Positions 1-8,555 of a DNA stretch of 64,000 bases are shown piece after piece. The notes under the pieces are model-generated. The model was given only the letters and a program-made list of their open reading frames with translations, was not told the origin of the DNA and searched no databases. The stretch is from Thetidibacter halocola. Lineage in GTDB: Bacteria; Pseudomonadota; Alphaproteobacteria; Rhodobacterales; Rhodobacteraceae. The stretch lies in NCBI RefSeq assembly GCF_018224955.1, contig NZ_JAGTUU010000008.1, positions 62,001 to 126,000 of the forward strand, written 5' to 3'. Made by a program: the position numbers and the translations under genes. Every line of letters starts with the position of its first letter. Position 1 is the first letter of the stretch.

Positions 1-599
1 ACGGGCGACATGTGCGGCTGGTGCCGATGGCGCCGGAACACGCGGACGGCTTTTTCGCCTGCTTCACCGACCCGGCGGGCTGGACCTACCTGGGCGAGGA
101 TCGCGGCTTTGCCGATCTTGCCGACGCCCGTGCCTGGACAGAGGCGCACGCCGCCTCGCGCGATCCGCTGTTCTACACGGTGCTGCGCGAGGGTGTCCCG
201 GTGGGCTTCTGCTCGTATCTCAGGATCACGCCGGTGCATGGCGTGATCGAGATCGGCTTTATCCATTTCTCGCCCGCGATACAGGGAACGCCCGCCGCAA
301 CCGAGGTGCAATACCTGATGATGTCCCATGTCTTCGACGACCTGGGATACCGGCGCTACGAATGGAAATGCGATTCGCTGAACGCGCCCTCGCGCAAGGC
401 CGCGGCGCGGCTGGGCTTTACCTACGAGGGCACGTTCCGGCAGGCGCAGGTAACCAAGGGGCGCAACCGCGACACGGCATGGTACTCGATCCTGGACAGC
501 GAATGGCCCGCGCTGCGCGACCGGTTCCGCGCCTGGCTGGACCCGTCGAATTTTGACGCCGAGGGGCAGCAGATCCGGCGCCTCGAGGAGTGCGGCTGA
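1..599 (+). CDS. GNAT family N-acetyltransferase (5' end outside the window)
   Basis: Predicted acetyl-CoA-dependent N-acetyltransferase of the RimJ/RimL type. The frame is open back to base 3 (GRH before VRLVPM), and GRHVRL is the usual start of this family's first strand, so the true start lies upstream; the GTG at 12 is probably internal. The motif RYEWKCDSLNAPSR followed by AARLGFTYEG near residues 115-145 is the typical acetyl-CoA-binding end of family members that modify protein N-termini or small amines. About 199 codons are visible, near full length. The substrate cannot be read from sequence. Confidence 0.8.
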   Translation, partial: GRHVRLVPMAPEHADGFFACFTDPAGWTYLGEDRGFADLADARAWTEAHAASRDPLFYTVLREGVPVGFCSYLRITPVHGVIEIGFIHFSPAIQGTPAATEVQYLMMSHVFDDLGYRRYEWKCDSLNAPSRKAAARLGFTYEGTFRQAQVTKGRNRDTAWYSILDSEWPALRDRFRAWLDPSNFDAEGQQIRRLEECG

Positions 600-633
600 G
601 ACTTGCGCCGCACCGGACGCCCGTCTACCGTGC

Positions 634-659
634 AAAACCGGGCCGCAAGGCCCGATTTG
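634..659 (+). terminator. Hairpin after the GNAT gene
   Basis: CGGGCC (639-644) and GGCCCG (649-654) form a perfect 6-bp stem with a GCAA tetraloop. An A run lies before it and ATTTG after it. The stem is 39 bases past the stop codon. The T run is short, so termination strength is uncertain. Confidence 0.45.
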
Positions 660-678
660 GGTTGTCCGGATTTGAGCC

Positions 679-1161
679 ATGGCCTGCGTTTCAGGGTGTC
701 CGCCACCCACCGATATCTGCGAAATGCTGCGCCGCGTGATCGACGAGTTGATCAACCGCGACAAGCACGCCGAAGGCGGCGGCGGCACCCATGGCCTGCG
801 CCATCGCTTCGGTGAGCAGATCAATGGGCAGAACGGCCCCGGTACGCCCTCGTGGGACACGCATGACCAGGCGATCCGCAACCAGCAGCGCGGCTTGCGT
901 CGCAGGCTCGAGGAATGGCAGCAGAACAATTGCGGCCCGCCGCCCCCCGGCGCCTGGCAATGGGCCACCCGACCCGCGCCGCAACCCAGCGAATGGGTCG
1001 ATCCCAATCCCGGCCCCTCGACGCGCGAGGTGGCGACCTATGCCGCGGGCGGTGCTGCCGCCGTGGGCGCGGGATATCTGCTCTATCGCGGCATCCGCAT
1101 GCTGCCCTCGCTCTTTCCGCCCCTCTGGGGCACCATTCCGGCAAACTTGGCGATCCCATGA
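679..1161 (+). CDS. Hypothetical Cys/Pro-rich protein, first gene of a three-gene overlapping cassette
   Basis: 160 residues, not firmly recognised. The N-terminal half is polar with spaced cysteines (Cys3, Cys7, Cys14, then CGPPPPG near residue 86). It has a tryptophan/histidine motif (GTPSWDTHDQAIRNQQRGLR) that resembles small toxin-like domains carried by secreted effectors. Residues about 117-137 (VATYAAGGAAAVGAGYLLYRG) form one likely membrane helix. The stop overlaps the start of the next gene by 4 bases (ATGA), so the two are probably translationally coupled. The effector reading is an inference from motif style only, and it could be another small membrane-anchored protein. Confidence 0.6.
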   Translation: MACVSGCPPPTDICEMLRRVIDELINRDKHAEGGGGTHGLRHRFGEQINGQNGPGTPSWDTHDQAIRNQQRGLRRRLEEWQQNNCGPPPPGAWQWATRPAPQPSEWVDPNPGPSTREVATYAAGGAAAVGAGYLLYRGIRMLPSLFPPLWGTIPANLAIP

Positions 1162-1877
1162 CCTTCGACGAAGCCTTTGACTTTCCGGCCTCTCACTGGG
1201 GCGAACTGGTCGCCTACCTGACGATGGACCTGACCGACGCGGTCTGGCCACAGCTGGGCCTGCGGCTGGAACGCGACATGGACACCGCCCGCGACGACCT
1301 GCGGCGGATGATCGTGCAGCTGCGCGAAACCGCGGCCGCCCATCCCGACAACCTGCCCGACATCCGCGAATGGCTGTTCCGCTACAACGTGCCGGGCTGG
1401 ACCGAGGCGGAATTGCAGTCGCTGTGCGACATGGGCTGCCGCTTTGTCGCCGATCACGCCGACGCGCCGCATCTGTCGGGCTGGTCCATCGCGCTGGGTT
1501 CCTTCCCAGACAGCTTCCCGCGCACGATCGAGGCCAGCGGCACCAGCGGCGCGGCCCCGGCCCTGGCAAAAAGACTGGCCGAACGCGGCGTGCCCGTGAC
1601 CGCGCCGACGAAACTCAGCGCATGGGATTTGCAGCTCTGCGCCCGGCACGGCTGGAACCCCGAAAGCGACGAGGGCTTTCCCCCGATCGACACGACCGAC
1701 ATCGTCCTGTCGCTGGCCCGCACCGACAGCCTCCTGCGCGACCTAGCGCGGACCATGCCGCCCGCCGCGCAGCGCGCCCTGCATCAGGAAGCCACAGCAC
1801 TGCTGGACGAATGGGGCGTCTGGATGCCGGCGCCGCTGGACCCGCTGCACCTGAAGGTGGACGATGCTGCGCATTAA
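1158..1877 (+). CDS. Hypothetical protein, middle gene of the cassette
   Basis: 239 residues with no family I can name. It is acidic, soluble in appearance and rich in Trp (PGWTEAELQ, LSGWSIALG, SAWDLQLCARHGWNP), with no signal peptide or membrane helix. The ATG at 1158 overlaps the preceding stop by 4 bases. Its own stop lies 14 bases inside the next gene. Coupling to a possible toxin-like gene makes a partner, chaperone or immunity role conceivable, but nothing in the sequence proves this. Confidence 0.65.
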   Translation: MTFDEAFDFPASHWGELVAYLTMDLTDAVWPQLGLRLERDMDTARDDLRRMIVQLRETAAAHPDNLPDIREWLFRYNVPGWTEAELQSLCDMGCRFVADHADAPHLSGWSIALGSFPDSFPRTIEASGTSGAAPALAKRLAERGVPVTAPTKLSAWDLQLCARHGWNPESDEGFPPIDTTDIVLSLARTDSLLRDLARTMPPAAQRALHQEATALLDEWGVWMPAPLDPLHLKVDDAAH

Positions 1878-2208
1878 CAACCGGCAATTCGCCGAATTCC
1901 GTGCCCGCGAGGCGATCCGCATCAAGGCCGCGGTGACGGAACGGATGCTGGCCGATCATCCCGACCTGGAACCCGACCGGGAGGGCGTGGCCGCCATGGT
2001 CGACCAGCTTTTCGAGGCCGGATTCGAGACCCGCCAGGCGCTGACTGCGGCAGCCGGCGCGATGATCCGCACCGGGCTGCGCACCGACCCCGACGCGGCC
2101 GAGGCGCGCGCCCTGTGCAGCGCCATCCTGCTGGATACCGCGCAGGGACCGGACGCAAGGCTGACCTTCTTCAGGCAGCACGGGCTCGACAAGCCGCCAA
2201 AGGGCTGA
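1864..2208 (+). CDS. Small hypothetical protein, last gene of the cassette
   Basis: 114 residues, largely helical, starting MLRINNRQFAEFRAREAIR. It is unrecognised. It resembles the small helical proteins (MLRI..QF..F) that often sit beside type VI secretion cargo in proteobacteria, but this is a weak impression. Its ATG at 1864 lies inside the end of the preceding gene, so it belongs to the same transcript. The HU terminator starts 14 bases after its stop on the other strand. Confidence 0.6.
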   Translation: MLRINNRQFAEFRAREAIRIKAAVTERMLADHPDLEPDREGVAAMVDQLFEAGFETRQALTAAAGAMIRTGLRTDPDAAEARALCSAILLDTAQGPDARLTFFRQHGLDKPPKG

Positions 2209-2221
2209 GCCTTCCGCAAAG

Positions 2222-2247
2222 AAAAAGGGCCGCGCCCTGCGCGACCC
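2222..2247 (-). terminator. Rho-independent terminator of the HU gene
   Basis: On the minus strand a 9-bp stem (arms at 2239-2247 and 2227-2235, one G-T pair, 3-nt loop) is followed by TTTTT. It starts 25 bases after the HU stop and lies between convergent genes. Confidence 0.85.
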
Positions 2248-2271
2248 CCTGCAATCGGAAAACCGAAAGCC

Positions 2272-2559
2272 TCAGCCGTTCACGCTGTCCTTCAGCGCCT
2301 TGGCAATGGTCATCTTGACCTGCTTGTCGGCTTCCTTCTTGAACTGCTCGCCGGTGGCCGGGTTGCGCACCATGCGCTCGGGGCGCTCGCGGCAATAGAT
2401 CTTGCCGACACCCGGCAGCGTCACGGCGCCGCCACCAGCCACTTCGGCGGTGATGATGTCGGTCAGCGCGTCGAGTGCGGCGCCTGCGATCTTCTTGTCC
2501 GCATCCATCTTCTCGGCCAGGGCGGCCACAAGCTGCGTCTTGGTCATCGGTTTGGACAT
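2272..2559 (-). CDS. HU family DNA-binding protein
   Basis: 95 residues, the usual HU/IHF length. It starts MSKPMTKTQLVAALAEKM, and the DNA-contacting arm is recognisable as GVGKIYCRERPERMVRNPAT followed by GEQFKKEADKQVK. It is a nucleoid protein that bends and compacts DNA. The ATG at 2559 was chosen over upstream in-frame starts because AGGAGG sits 6 bases before it and it matches family start sites. It is monocistronic, with its own terminator and a probable promoter in the gap after amn. Confidence 0.93.
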   Translation of the reverse strand: MSKPMTKTQLVAALAEKMDADKKIAGAALDALTDIITAEVAGGGAVTLPGVGKIYCRERPERMVRNPATGEQFKKEADKQVKMTIAKALKDSVNG

Positions 2560-2610
2560 GCGTCCCTCCTGTTCTTGTTGACTGCCCATCCCTTGGGGCC
2601 TCTGCCGCCG

Positions 2611-2640
2611 AATAAAACCGGATATTGCGGGCAAACACAA
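2611..2640 (-). promoter_or_regulatory. Possible promoter of the HU gene
   Basis: On the minus strand TTGTGT (2640-2635) and TTTATT or TTTTAT (2617-2611) are separated by 17-18 bases, about 50 bases upstream of the HU start. The match to sigma-70 is moderate. Confidence 0.35.
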
Positions 2641-2696
2641 CTCTTAGTGTGCGGAAACCCCATGAAACAAGGCGATTTGTGCCGGTTTCCGCCGCG

Positions 2697-4181
2697 TCAG
2701 AGGAACGCGGTTTCCTCGAAGGACCGCAATTTCCGGCTGTGGATGCGCGAAAGCGGCATCTCGCGCAGGATTTCCATGGCGCGAATCCCGATCATCAGGT
2801 GCCGCGAGACCTGCGTCTTGTAGAAATCCGAGGCCATGCCGGGCAGCTTCAACTCGCCATGCAGCGGCTTGTCCGAGACGCAGAGCAGCGTGCCATAGGG
2901 CACCCGGAACCGGAACCCGTTGGCCGCGATCGTGGCCGATTCCATGTCCAGCGCGATGGCCCGCGACTGGCTGAGGCGCTGCACCGGGCCGGTATGCTCA
3001 CGCAGCTCCCAGTTGCGGTTGTCGACGCTGGCCACCGTGCCCGTGCGCATGATGCGCTTGAGGTCGTAGCCTTCGAGTTGCGTCTCGATCGCCACGGCCT
3101 TTTCCAGAGAGGTCTGGATCTCGGCCAGCGCCGGGATCGGCACCCAGACCGGCAGGTCGTCGTCCAGCACCTTGTCCTCGCGCAGATAGGCATGGGCCAG
3201 CACAAAGTCGCCCAGACTTTGCGAGTTCCGCAGCCCGGCGCAATGACCCACCATCACCCAGGCATGCGGCCGCAGCACGGCAATGTGGTCGGTCGCCGTC
3301 TTGGCGTTCGACGGCCCCACCCCGATATTGACCAGCGTGATCCCTGAGCCGTGCTTGCGCTTCAGATGATAGGTCGGCATCTGTGGCATCTTGGGGCTGT
3401 GCGGGATCGGCGCGTTGGGGTCGGTGATCTCGACATTCCCGGTGCTGACGAAACTGGTGTAGCCACTGTCGGGATCGGCCAGCTGGGCGCGGGCGAAGGC
3501 CTCGAACTCGGACACATAGAACTGGTAGTTGGTGAACAGCACGTGGTTCTGGAAATGCTCGGGGTCGGTAGCGGTGTAATGCGCCAGCCGCGCCAGGCTG
3601 TAATCCACCCGCTGCGCGGTGAAGGGCGCCAGCGGCAGCGCGCCATCATGCGCCGGCCCCGCCACGCCGTTCACGATGTCGTCGTTGGTCGAGGCAAGGT
3701 CCGGTACGTCGAACACGTCGCGCAGCGTGAAACTGGCCGCGCCTTCCTGCGGCACGGTGGTGTCGGGAAAGTTCGAGACGGCGAAATGCACCGGCATCGG
3801 CGTGTCCGACACGCCGATCTGCACAGTGACGCCGTGGTTCTCCAGCAGAAGGCTGATCTGCTGCGTCAGGTAGTGCCGGAACATGCCCGGCCGCGTCACC
3901 GTAGTCGCATAGGTGCCGGGCGCCGCGACATGGCCAAAGCTCAGGCGGCTGTCGACCTTGGCATAGGTCGCCGTGGTCAGGCGGATCTCGGGGTAGAAGG
4001 CACGCACCTTGTGGCCGGGATGGCCATGGGCCATTGCCGACAGGAAGCGGTCGCGCAGAAAGGTTGCGGCGCTGTCATACAGCGCACAAAGCCGGTCCAC
4101 GGCGGCATCCGAATCTTCGAACAGTTCCGGAGGCGGGGCGTCGGGCGTCATGACGGGCAAGGGTCGGGGCGCGTCCTGCAT
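2697..4181 (-). CDS. amn: AMP nucleosidase
   Basis: 494 residues. Hydrolyses AMP to adenine and ribose-5-phosphate and so tunes the adenylate pool. The N-terminal third is the Amn-specific regulatory region; the C-terminal half is a purine nucleoside phosphorylase-like fold, with GSGITLVNIGVGPSNAKT, VMVGHCAGLRNSQ and ALDMESATIAANG carrying the expected nucleoside-site acidic residue. The ATG at 4181 has AGGA nine bases before it. Longer in-frame starts would run into the promoter region shared with the divergent aldolase gene. The length agrees with the E. coli family member (about 484). Confidence 0.93.
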   Translation of the reverse strand: MQDAPRPLPVMTPDAPPPELFEDSDAAVDRLCALYDSAATFLRDRFLSAMAHGHPGHKVRAFYPEIRLTTATYAKVDSRLSFGHVAAPGTYATTVTRPGMFRHYLTQQISLLLENHGVTVQIGVSDTPMPVHFAVSNFPDTTVPQEGAASFTLRDVFDVPDLASTNDDIVNGVAGPAHDGALPLAPFTAQRVDYSLARLAHYTATDPEHFQNHVLFTNYQFYVSEFEAFARAQLADPDSGYTSFVSTGNVEITDPNAPIPHSPKMPQMPTYHLKRKHGSGITLVNIGVGPSNAKTATDHIAVLRPHAWVMVGHCAGLRNSQSLGDFVLAHAYLREDKVLDDDLPVWVPIPALAEIQTSLEKAVAIETQLEGYDLKRIMRTGTVASVDNRNWELREHTGPVQRLSQSRAIALDMESATIAANGFRFRVPYGTLLCVSDKPLHGELKLPGMASDFYKTQVSRHLMIGIRAMEILREMPLSRIHSRKLRSFEETAFL

Positions 4182-4297
4182 GGCTTGATCCTGTTCGCTG
4201 CTGGCCGGAAGGTGGCAGCTTGTCCCGGCGGGTGCAAGGCGGCGTTTGACAGGCGCCGCGGGCTCTGGCCCAATGCCGCCCAAAGGGAGACACAGCC

Positions 4298-5056
4298 ATG
4301 AACGCACCGCACAACACCGCCAACCTGACCCATTGGGCCGAACGCGTCGACCTGGCCGCCGCGTTCCGCTGGACCGCCCGGCTGAACATGCACGAGGGCG
4401 TCGCCAACCATTTCAGTCTGTCCACCAACGAGGACGGCAGCAAGTTCCTATGCAACCCGAACCTGATGCATTTCTCGCGCATCCGCGCCTCGGACCTGAT
4501 CGAGGTGGACGCCAACGATCCCGAGACGCTGAACCGCCCCGGCGCGCCCGATCCGACGACCTGGGGCCTGCATGGCGGGCTGCATCGACACTGCGCCCAT
4601 GCGCGCTGCGCGATGCATGTCCATTCGGTCCACGCCACGGTTCTGGCCTGCCTGAAAGACAAGCGCCTGCCGCCGATCGACCAGACCTGCGCCACCTTCT
4701 TCGACCGCGTGGCGATCGACGACAATTACGGCGGGCTCGCCTTCGAGGACGAGGGCGCGCGCTGCGCCACGCTTCTGGCGGACCCGAAGAAGAAGGTGCT
4801 GGTGATGGGCAATCACGGCGTCATGGTGATCGGCGACACCGTGGCCGAAACCTTCGACCGGCTCTATTACTTCGAACGCGCCTGCAAGACCTACATCACC
4901 GCGCTCCAGACCGGACGTGAACTGCATGTCCTGTCCGACGAGATCGCCGAGAAGGTCGCCCGCGAGGTCGAGGAATACCCCGTCCCGCAGGCCGCACGCC
5001 ACATGGAGGAACTCAAGGCGATCCTTGACGGCGAAGGCGACGATTACGCGAGCTGA
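4298..5056 (+). CDS. Class II aldolase/adducin family protein
   Basis: 252 residues. This is the zinc-dependent aldolase/adducin head domain related to L-fuculose-phosphate aldolase. Metal-ligand histidines are visible in AMHVHSVHATVLACL, and the conserved GNHGVMVIG motif follows near residue 170. The strong Shine-Dalgarno AGGGAGA precedes the ATG. It is divergent from amn with 116 bases between the starts; a TTGACA lies at 4246-4251. The substrate is unknown: paralogs in this group are rarely characterised and may not act on sugar phosphates. Confidence 0.85.
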   Translation: MNAPHNTANLTHWAERVDLAAAFRWTARLNMHEGVANHFSLSTNEDGSKFLCNPNLMHFSRIRASDLIEVDANDPETLNRPGAPDPTTWGLHGGLHRHCAHARCAMHVHSVHATVLACLKDKRLPPIDQTCATFFDRVAIDDNYGGLAFEDEGARCATLLADPKKKVLVMGNHGVMVIGDTVAETFDRLYYFERACKTYITALQTGRELHVLSDEIAEKVAREVEEYPVPQAARHMEELKAILDGEGDDYAS

Positions 5057-5068
5057 CGGCCTGCGGCC

Positions 5069-5545
5069 TCAGCCCGCGCGCAGCCCGGTCTTGACCAGCA
5101 GGCCCTTGCGCTTGGCCTCGTAGTAATAGCCTCGGGCATACCAGCGGATGGCGTCGTCATGGTCGCCATCCGCGACGATGTAGGCGCCCCGCAGATACTT
5201 GAGCGCGTATTTCAGGTTGGTCTCGGCATCGAGCAGATCCTCGTTCCGGCCCTGGAACCCCATGCTGCGGGCGGTCTGCGGCAAGATCTGGAACAGGCCC
5301 CAATAGGGCCCGTTGCGCGCCGCAGGGTTATGCGTGCTTTCGCGGATGGCCAGACGATGCACCAGGCTGCGGGGCAGCTCGTAGTGGTCCGACCACTTGT
5401 TGATCTGCCGCCGCAGTTCCGGCGTCTCGTTGGGATAGAGTGGCGGGTTGAAGGCATCGGTGCGCGGATTGGCCTCGCGCGGGGCGGCACAGGCGGTCAG
5501 CGGCAGGCCGATCAGCGCCAGGCACAGAAGACGTCGGGTCAGCAT
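5069..5545 (-). CDS. Lytic transglycosylase lipoprotein (SLT domain)
   Basis: 158 residues. A lipoprotein signal with lipobox LTAC (Cys19) is followed by a short goose-lysozyme/SLT domain. The catalytic glutamate is in RESTHNPAARNG and the family motif is YWGLFQILPQTA. It should cleave peptidoglycan glycan strands from the periplasmic face of a membrane. The ATG at 5545 is chosen because it gives a complete signal peptide; upstream frame has arginine-rich shadow sequence. It is convergent with the aldolase gene. Confidence 0.88.
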   Translation of the reverse strand: MLTRRLLCLALIGLPLTACAAPREANPRTDAFNPPLYPNETPELRRQINKWSDHYELPRSLVHRLAIRESTHNPAARNGPYWGLFQILPQTARSMGFQGRNEDLLDAETNLKYALKYLRGAYIVADGDHDDAIRWYARGYYYEAKRKGLLVKTGLRAG

Positions 5546-5673
5546 CCATCGGGCTCCGGTTGTGACGCGGGCAGATAATCGAGACCTGGCCGATCTGGCG
5601 AGTCGGCAAAATCGCGCCCTCAGGCCATGCGCGCCGCGCCGCCGATGGCGGGCCGGAACCGGCGCCAAACCGC

Positions 5674-6303
5674 TCAGTGGCGGCGAAAGACGACGATCAG
5701 CGCCCGGTCCTGCGCGTGCGGGCCGGTTGCGCCCTCACCGTAGATTGGCATCTCGGCCATTTTCAGCCCCTCGATCCGCTCCGAAAGCGCGTCGAACCGC
5801 CGGGCGAATCCCCTCGCCTCCCAGTGCTCGGCGTTCACCGACAGCACCGCCAGCCCGCCAGGCGCAAGGATGCGCAGCACCTCGTCCAGCGCCTCGGGGC
5901 CGACATGGCCATGGGTGAAGGTGCCGGAACTGACGGCACCCGTATAGGCGCCATCCGCCACCGGCAACCGCGCCAGCAGGTCGCCCTCGAACAGCGCGCA
6001 GTAGACTCCCTTGTCCCGCGCAACCGCCAGCATCTCGGCCGAAAGGTCGGTGCCATCGACCGGCCCCACGCCCAGCGCAGCCAGCGCCTGACCGCACAGC
6101 CCGGTTCCCGCGCCCAGATCCAGCACCGGCCCGACGCCGCCCTCGGCGTGAAAGGTCTGCGCAACCGCCTGCGGCAGGCAATAGGCCATGTCCTGCGCAA
6201 AGCTCCGGTCATAGGTTTCCGCCCAATCGGCATAGAGCCGGCGGTTGGCGTCGGCCCCCTCCAGCCCATAGGCCGCGTCAAGTCCCGGCTTCTTGCCCGT
6301 CAT
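5674..6303 (-). CDS. SAM-dependent methyltransferase, class I
   Basis: 209 residues. The Rossmann SAM-binding motif is VLDLGAGTGLCGQAL, followed by DGTDLSAEMLAVA and EVLRILAPGGLAVLSV. Substrate unknown. The ATG at 6303 overlaps the paaE stop by 4 bases, so it is co-translated at the end of the paa operon. A methyltransferase is not part of the known epoxidase pathway. The coupling may be fortuitous or may mark a linked but undescribed step. Confidence 0.85.
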   Translation of the reverse strand: MTGKKPGLDAAYGLEGADANRRLYADWAETYDRSFAQDMAYCLPQAVAQTFHAEGGVGPVLDLGAGTGLCGQALAALGVGPVDGTDLSAEMLAVARDKGVYCALFEGDLLARLPVADGAYTGAVSSGTFTHGHVGPEALDEVLRILAPGGLAVLSVNAEHWEARGFARRFDALSERIEGLKMAEMPIYGEGATGPHAQDRALIVVFRRH

Positions 6304-7346
6304 GCCGCGTCGAAATCCAGCACGAGCCGGTCGGTCGTCGGGCGGGCCTGGCACGCGAGGGTAAAGCCCGCATCGATCTCCCAGGACTCGAGCGAATAGT
6401 TCACAGCCATCTCGGCCGTGCCCTCGACAACCTTGCACCGGCAGGTGCAGCACATGCCGCCCTTGCAGGAAAACGGCAGTTCCAGCCCCTGCCGGGCGGC
6501 GGCGTCGACCACGTTGTCATCCCCCGCCTCGACCCGGAAGCTGCGCCGCGCGCCGTCCAGCACGACTTCGACCGCAACACCTGAAGCGGCCGCCGCCTGC
6601 GCCGCCGCCGACGCCTCGGGGCGCGGCCCAGTGTCCTCAGTGTAGAAGCGCTCGAAATGGATACGCTCGGGCGGCACCACGCCCTCCAACGCGGCCGCCA
6701 CGTCGTCGATCATGCCACCGGGGCCACACAGCCAGACGCCATCGGCGCCCGCCAGGTCCACCGCTCCGGCCCGCGCCAGCGCCAGCACCTTGTCCCCGTC
6801 GATGCGCCCGTTCAGCAGCGCCACGTCCTGCGGTTCGCGGCTGAGAACATGGATCAGCGTGAAACGGTCCATGTAGCGGTCCTTGAGCGCGTCCAGCGCC
6901 TCGCGGAACATGATCGAGGGCGTCGCGCGGTTGCCATAGACCAGCACCACCTCGGCGCCCCGCGCCAGCGCGTCCGAGGCCATCGCCACCATCGGCGTGA
7001 TCCCCGACCCGGCGGCGATCAGCACGATCCGCTCGGCCCCCTCGCAGGTGAAGCGCCCCTCGGGCGGCATGACGGCGATCCGGTCGCCCGGTCGCAGCCC
7101 CTGCGCAAAGGTCGAGAACGCCCCGCCCTCGACCCGCTTGACCCCCACGGTCAGCGGCTGGCCCGGTTCCGAGGCAATGGAATAGGACCGCCGCAGGTCC
7201 TGCCCGTCCACGGTCGCGCGCAGCGTCAGATACTGGCCGGGGCGAAAGGCATAGGTTTCGCGCAAAGCTTCGGGCAGGTCGAAACTGATGGCGACGGCGC
7301 CCTCGCCCTCGGGCCTTACGGCGGAAACGGTCAAGTCGTGGAACAT
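6300..7346 (-). CDS. paaE: Phenylacetyl-CoA epoxidase reductase subunit PaaE
   Basis: 348 residues. Passes electrons from NADPH through FAD and a [2Fe-2S] cluster to the diiron PaaA. FAD motif RRSYSIAS, nucleotide-binding motif AAGSGITPMVAMA, and a C-terminal plant-type ferredoxin with CKGGMCCTCRCKV and a later Cys in FTLACQAR. Domain order (FAD, NAD, ferredoxin) is that of known PaaE. It starts 10 bases after the paaD stop, inside one tight operon. Confidence 0.95.
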   Translation of the reverse strand: MFHDLTVSAVRPEGEGAVAISFDLPEALRETYAFRPGQYLTLRATVDGQDLRRSYSIASEPGQPLTVGVKRVEGGAFSTFAQGLRPGDRIAVMPPEGRFTCEGAERIVLIAAGSGITPMVAMASDALARGAEVVLVYGNRATPSIMFREALDALKDRYMDRFTLIHVLSREPQDVALLNGRIDGDKVLALARAGAVDLAGADGVWLCGPGGMIDDVAAALEGVVPPERIHFERFYTEDTGPRPEASAAAQAAAASGVAVEVVLDGARRSFRVEAGDDNVVDAAARQGLELPFSCKGGMCCTCRCKVVEGTAEMAVNYSLESWEIDAGFTLACQARPTTDRLVLDFDAA

Positions 7347-7356
7347 CGGTCTTCCT

Positions 7357-7833
7357 TCACAGGCACTTGAAATAGTCGAAGGGCTCGGCGCAGGCCCGGC
7401 ATTGGTATTGCGCCTTGCAGGCGGTCGAGCCGAATTCGCTGATGCGGGTGGTATCGCGGCTGCCGCAGCGCGGGCAGGTCACCTCGGGCACGCTGAACAG
7501 CGCGGCCTTGCCCGCCGGCCCCTCGGGAGGTGCGATGCCATAGGCGCGCAGCTTGTCCCGGCCCTCGGGCGTGATCCAGTCGGTGGTCCAGGCGGGCGAC
7601 AGCACCCGCTCGATCCGGGCCTCGAACCCCGCATCGCGCAAGGCCGCCTCGATCGCCAGTTCGATCGCCAGTGTCGCGGGACAGCCCGAGTAGGTCGGCG
7701 TCACCCGCGCCACGGCCACGCCGCCCTCTATCTCGACCGAGCGCAGGATGCCCAGGTCGGCCACCGTCACGCAGGGCACCTCGGGGTCGGGCACCGCCGA
7801 GGCCGCTTCCCAGGCGCGTGCTGCCGCTACCAT
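7357..7833 (-). CDS. paaD: Phenylacetate degradation protein PaaD (Fe-S assembly type)
   Basis: 158 residues. MIP18/DUF59 domain at the N terminus (VADLGILRSVEI, TYSGCPAT) and a C-terminal zinc ribbon (CPRCGS and CRAC) as in PaaD proteins. It is thought to help mature the metal centres of the epoxidase. The ATG at 7833 overlaps the paaC end by 7 bases, supporting translational coupling. Confidence 0.93.
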   Translation of the reverse strand: MVAAARAWEAASAVPDPEVPCVTVADLGILRSVEIEGGVAVARVTPTYSGCPATLAIELAIEAALRDAGFEARIERVLSPAWTTDWITPEGRDKLRAYGIAPPEGPAGKAALFSVPEVTCPRCGSRDTTRISEFGSTACKAQYQCRACAEPFDYFKCL

Positions 7834-8555
7834 GTGGCGCCCGGATGCGCGCGGTGCAGCGCCTGCATCTCGGCCAGCATCGGGCCCAGCGCCTCGCCAT
7901 GCAGACCCTGCCGGCCACCGGTTTGCGGATAGGCCACGGACGGGGCGCGCAGCCCCGCCTCGTCGAAGATCCGCGCGATGCTTGCCTCCCAGGCCGGCCG
8001 CACAGCCTCGCGCGACGGCAGGACACCCGTCTCGGCCCCCGCCTCGAACAGTTCTTCCGCGTAGGGATGCAGGGCGTCGACCGCCGCCTGCATCCGCCGC
8101 GCGCTTTCCTCGGTCCCGTCGCCCAGTCGGATCACCCACTCGCCCGCATGGCGGATGTGATAGGCCATTTCCTTGACAGCCTTGCCTGCCACCCCCGCGA
8201 TGACCGAATCCGACGACGACAGCGCCGCCTGCCAGTACGGTTCCATGAAGGCCGCGAAATACAGCTGCCGCAGCATCGTGTGCGCGAAATCGCCATTCGG
8301 CCGCTCGACCAGCAGCAGATTGCGATACTCCCGCTCGCCGCGCGTATAGGCCAAGGCATCCTCGTCGCGCCCCGCCCCCTCCAGCCTGCCGGCGTGGTCG
8401 TACAGCGTGCGCGCCGTGCCGATCAGGTCAAGCGCCATGTTGGGCATGGCGAGGTCTTCCTCAAGCATCGGCGCATGGCCGCACCATTCCGACAGCCGAT
8501 GCCCCAGCACCAGGTGATCGTCCGCCAGTTCCAGCACTGCGTCGAACAGCGCCAT
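7827..8555 (-). CDS. paaC: Phenylacetyl-CoA epoxidase structural subunit PaaC
   Basis: 242 residues, ferritin-like fold without the full set of iron ligands; it pairs with PaaA and stabilises it. Recognisable stretches are LADDHLVLGHRLSEWCGH and RNLLLVERPNGDFAHTMLR. The ATG at 8555 shares one base with the paaB stop (TGATG); an in-frame GTG at 8558 would give a 4-base overlap and one more residue. Confidence 0.94.
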   Translation of the reverse strand: MALFDAVLELADDHLVLGHRLSEWCGHAPMLEEDLAMPNMALDLIGTARTLYDHAGRLEGAGRDEDALAYTRGEREYRNLLLVERPNGDFAHTMLRQLYFAAFMEPYWQAALSSSDSVIAGVAGKAVKEMAYHIRHAGEWVIRLGDGTEESARRMQAAVDALHPYAEELFEAGAETGVLPSREAVRPAWEASIARIFDEAGLRAPSVAYPQTGGRQGLHGEALGPMLAEMQALHRAHPGATW

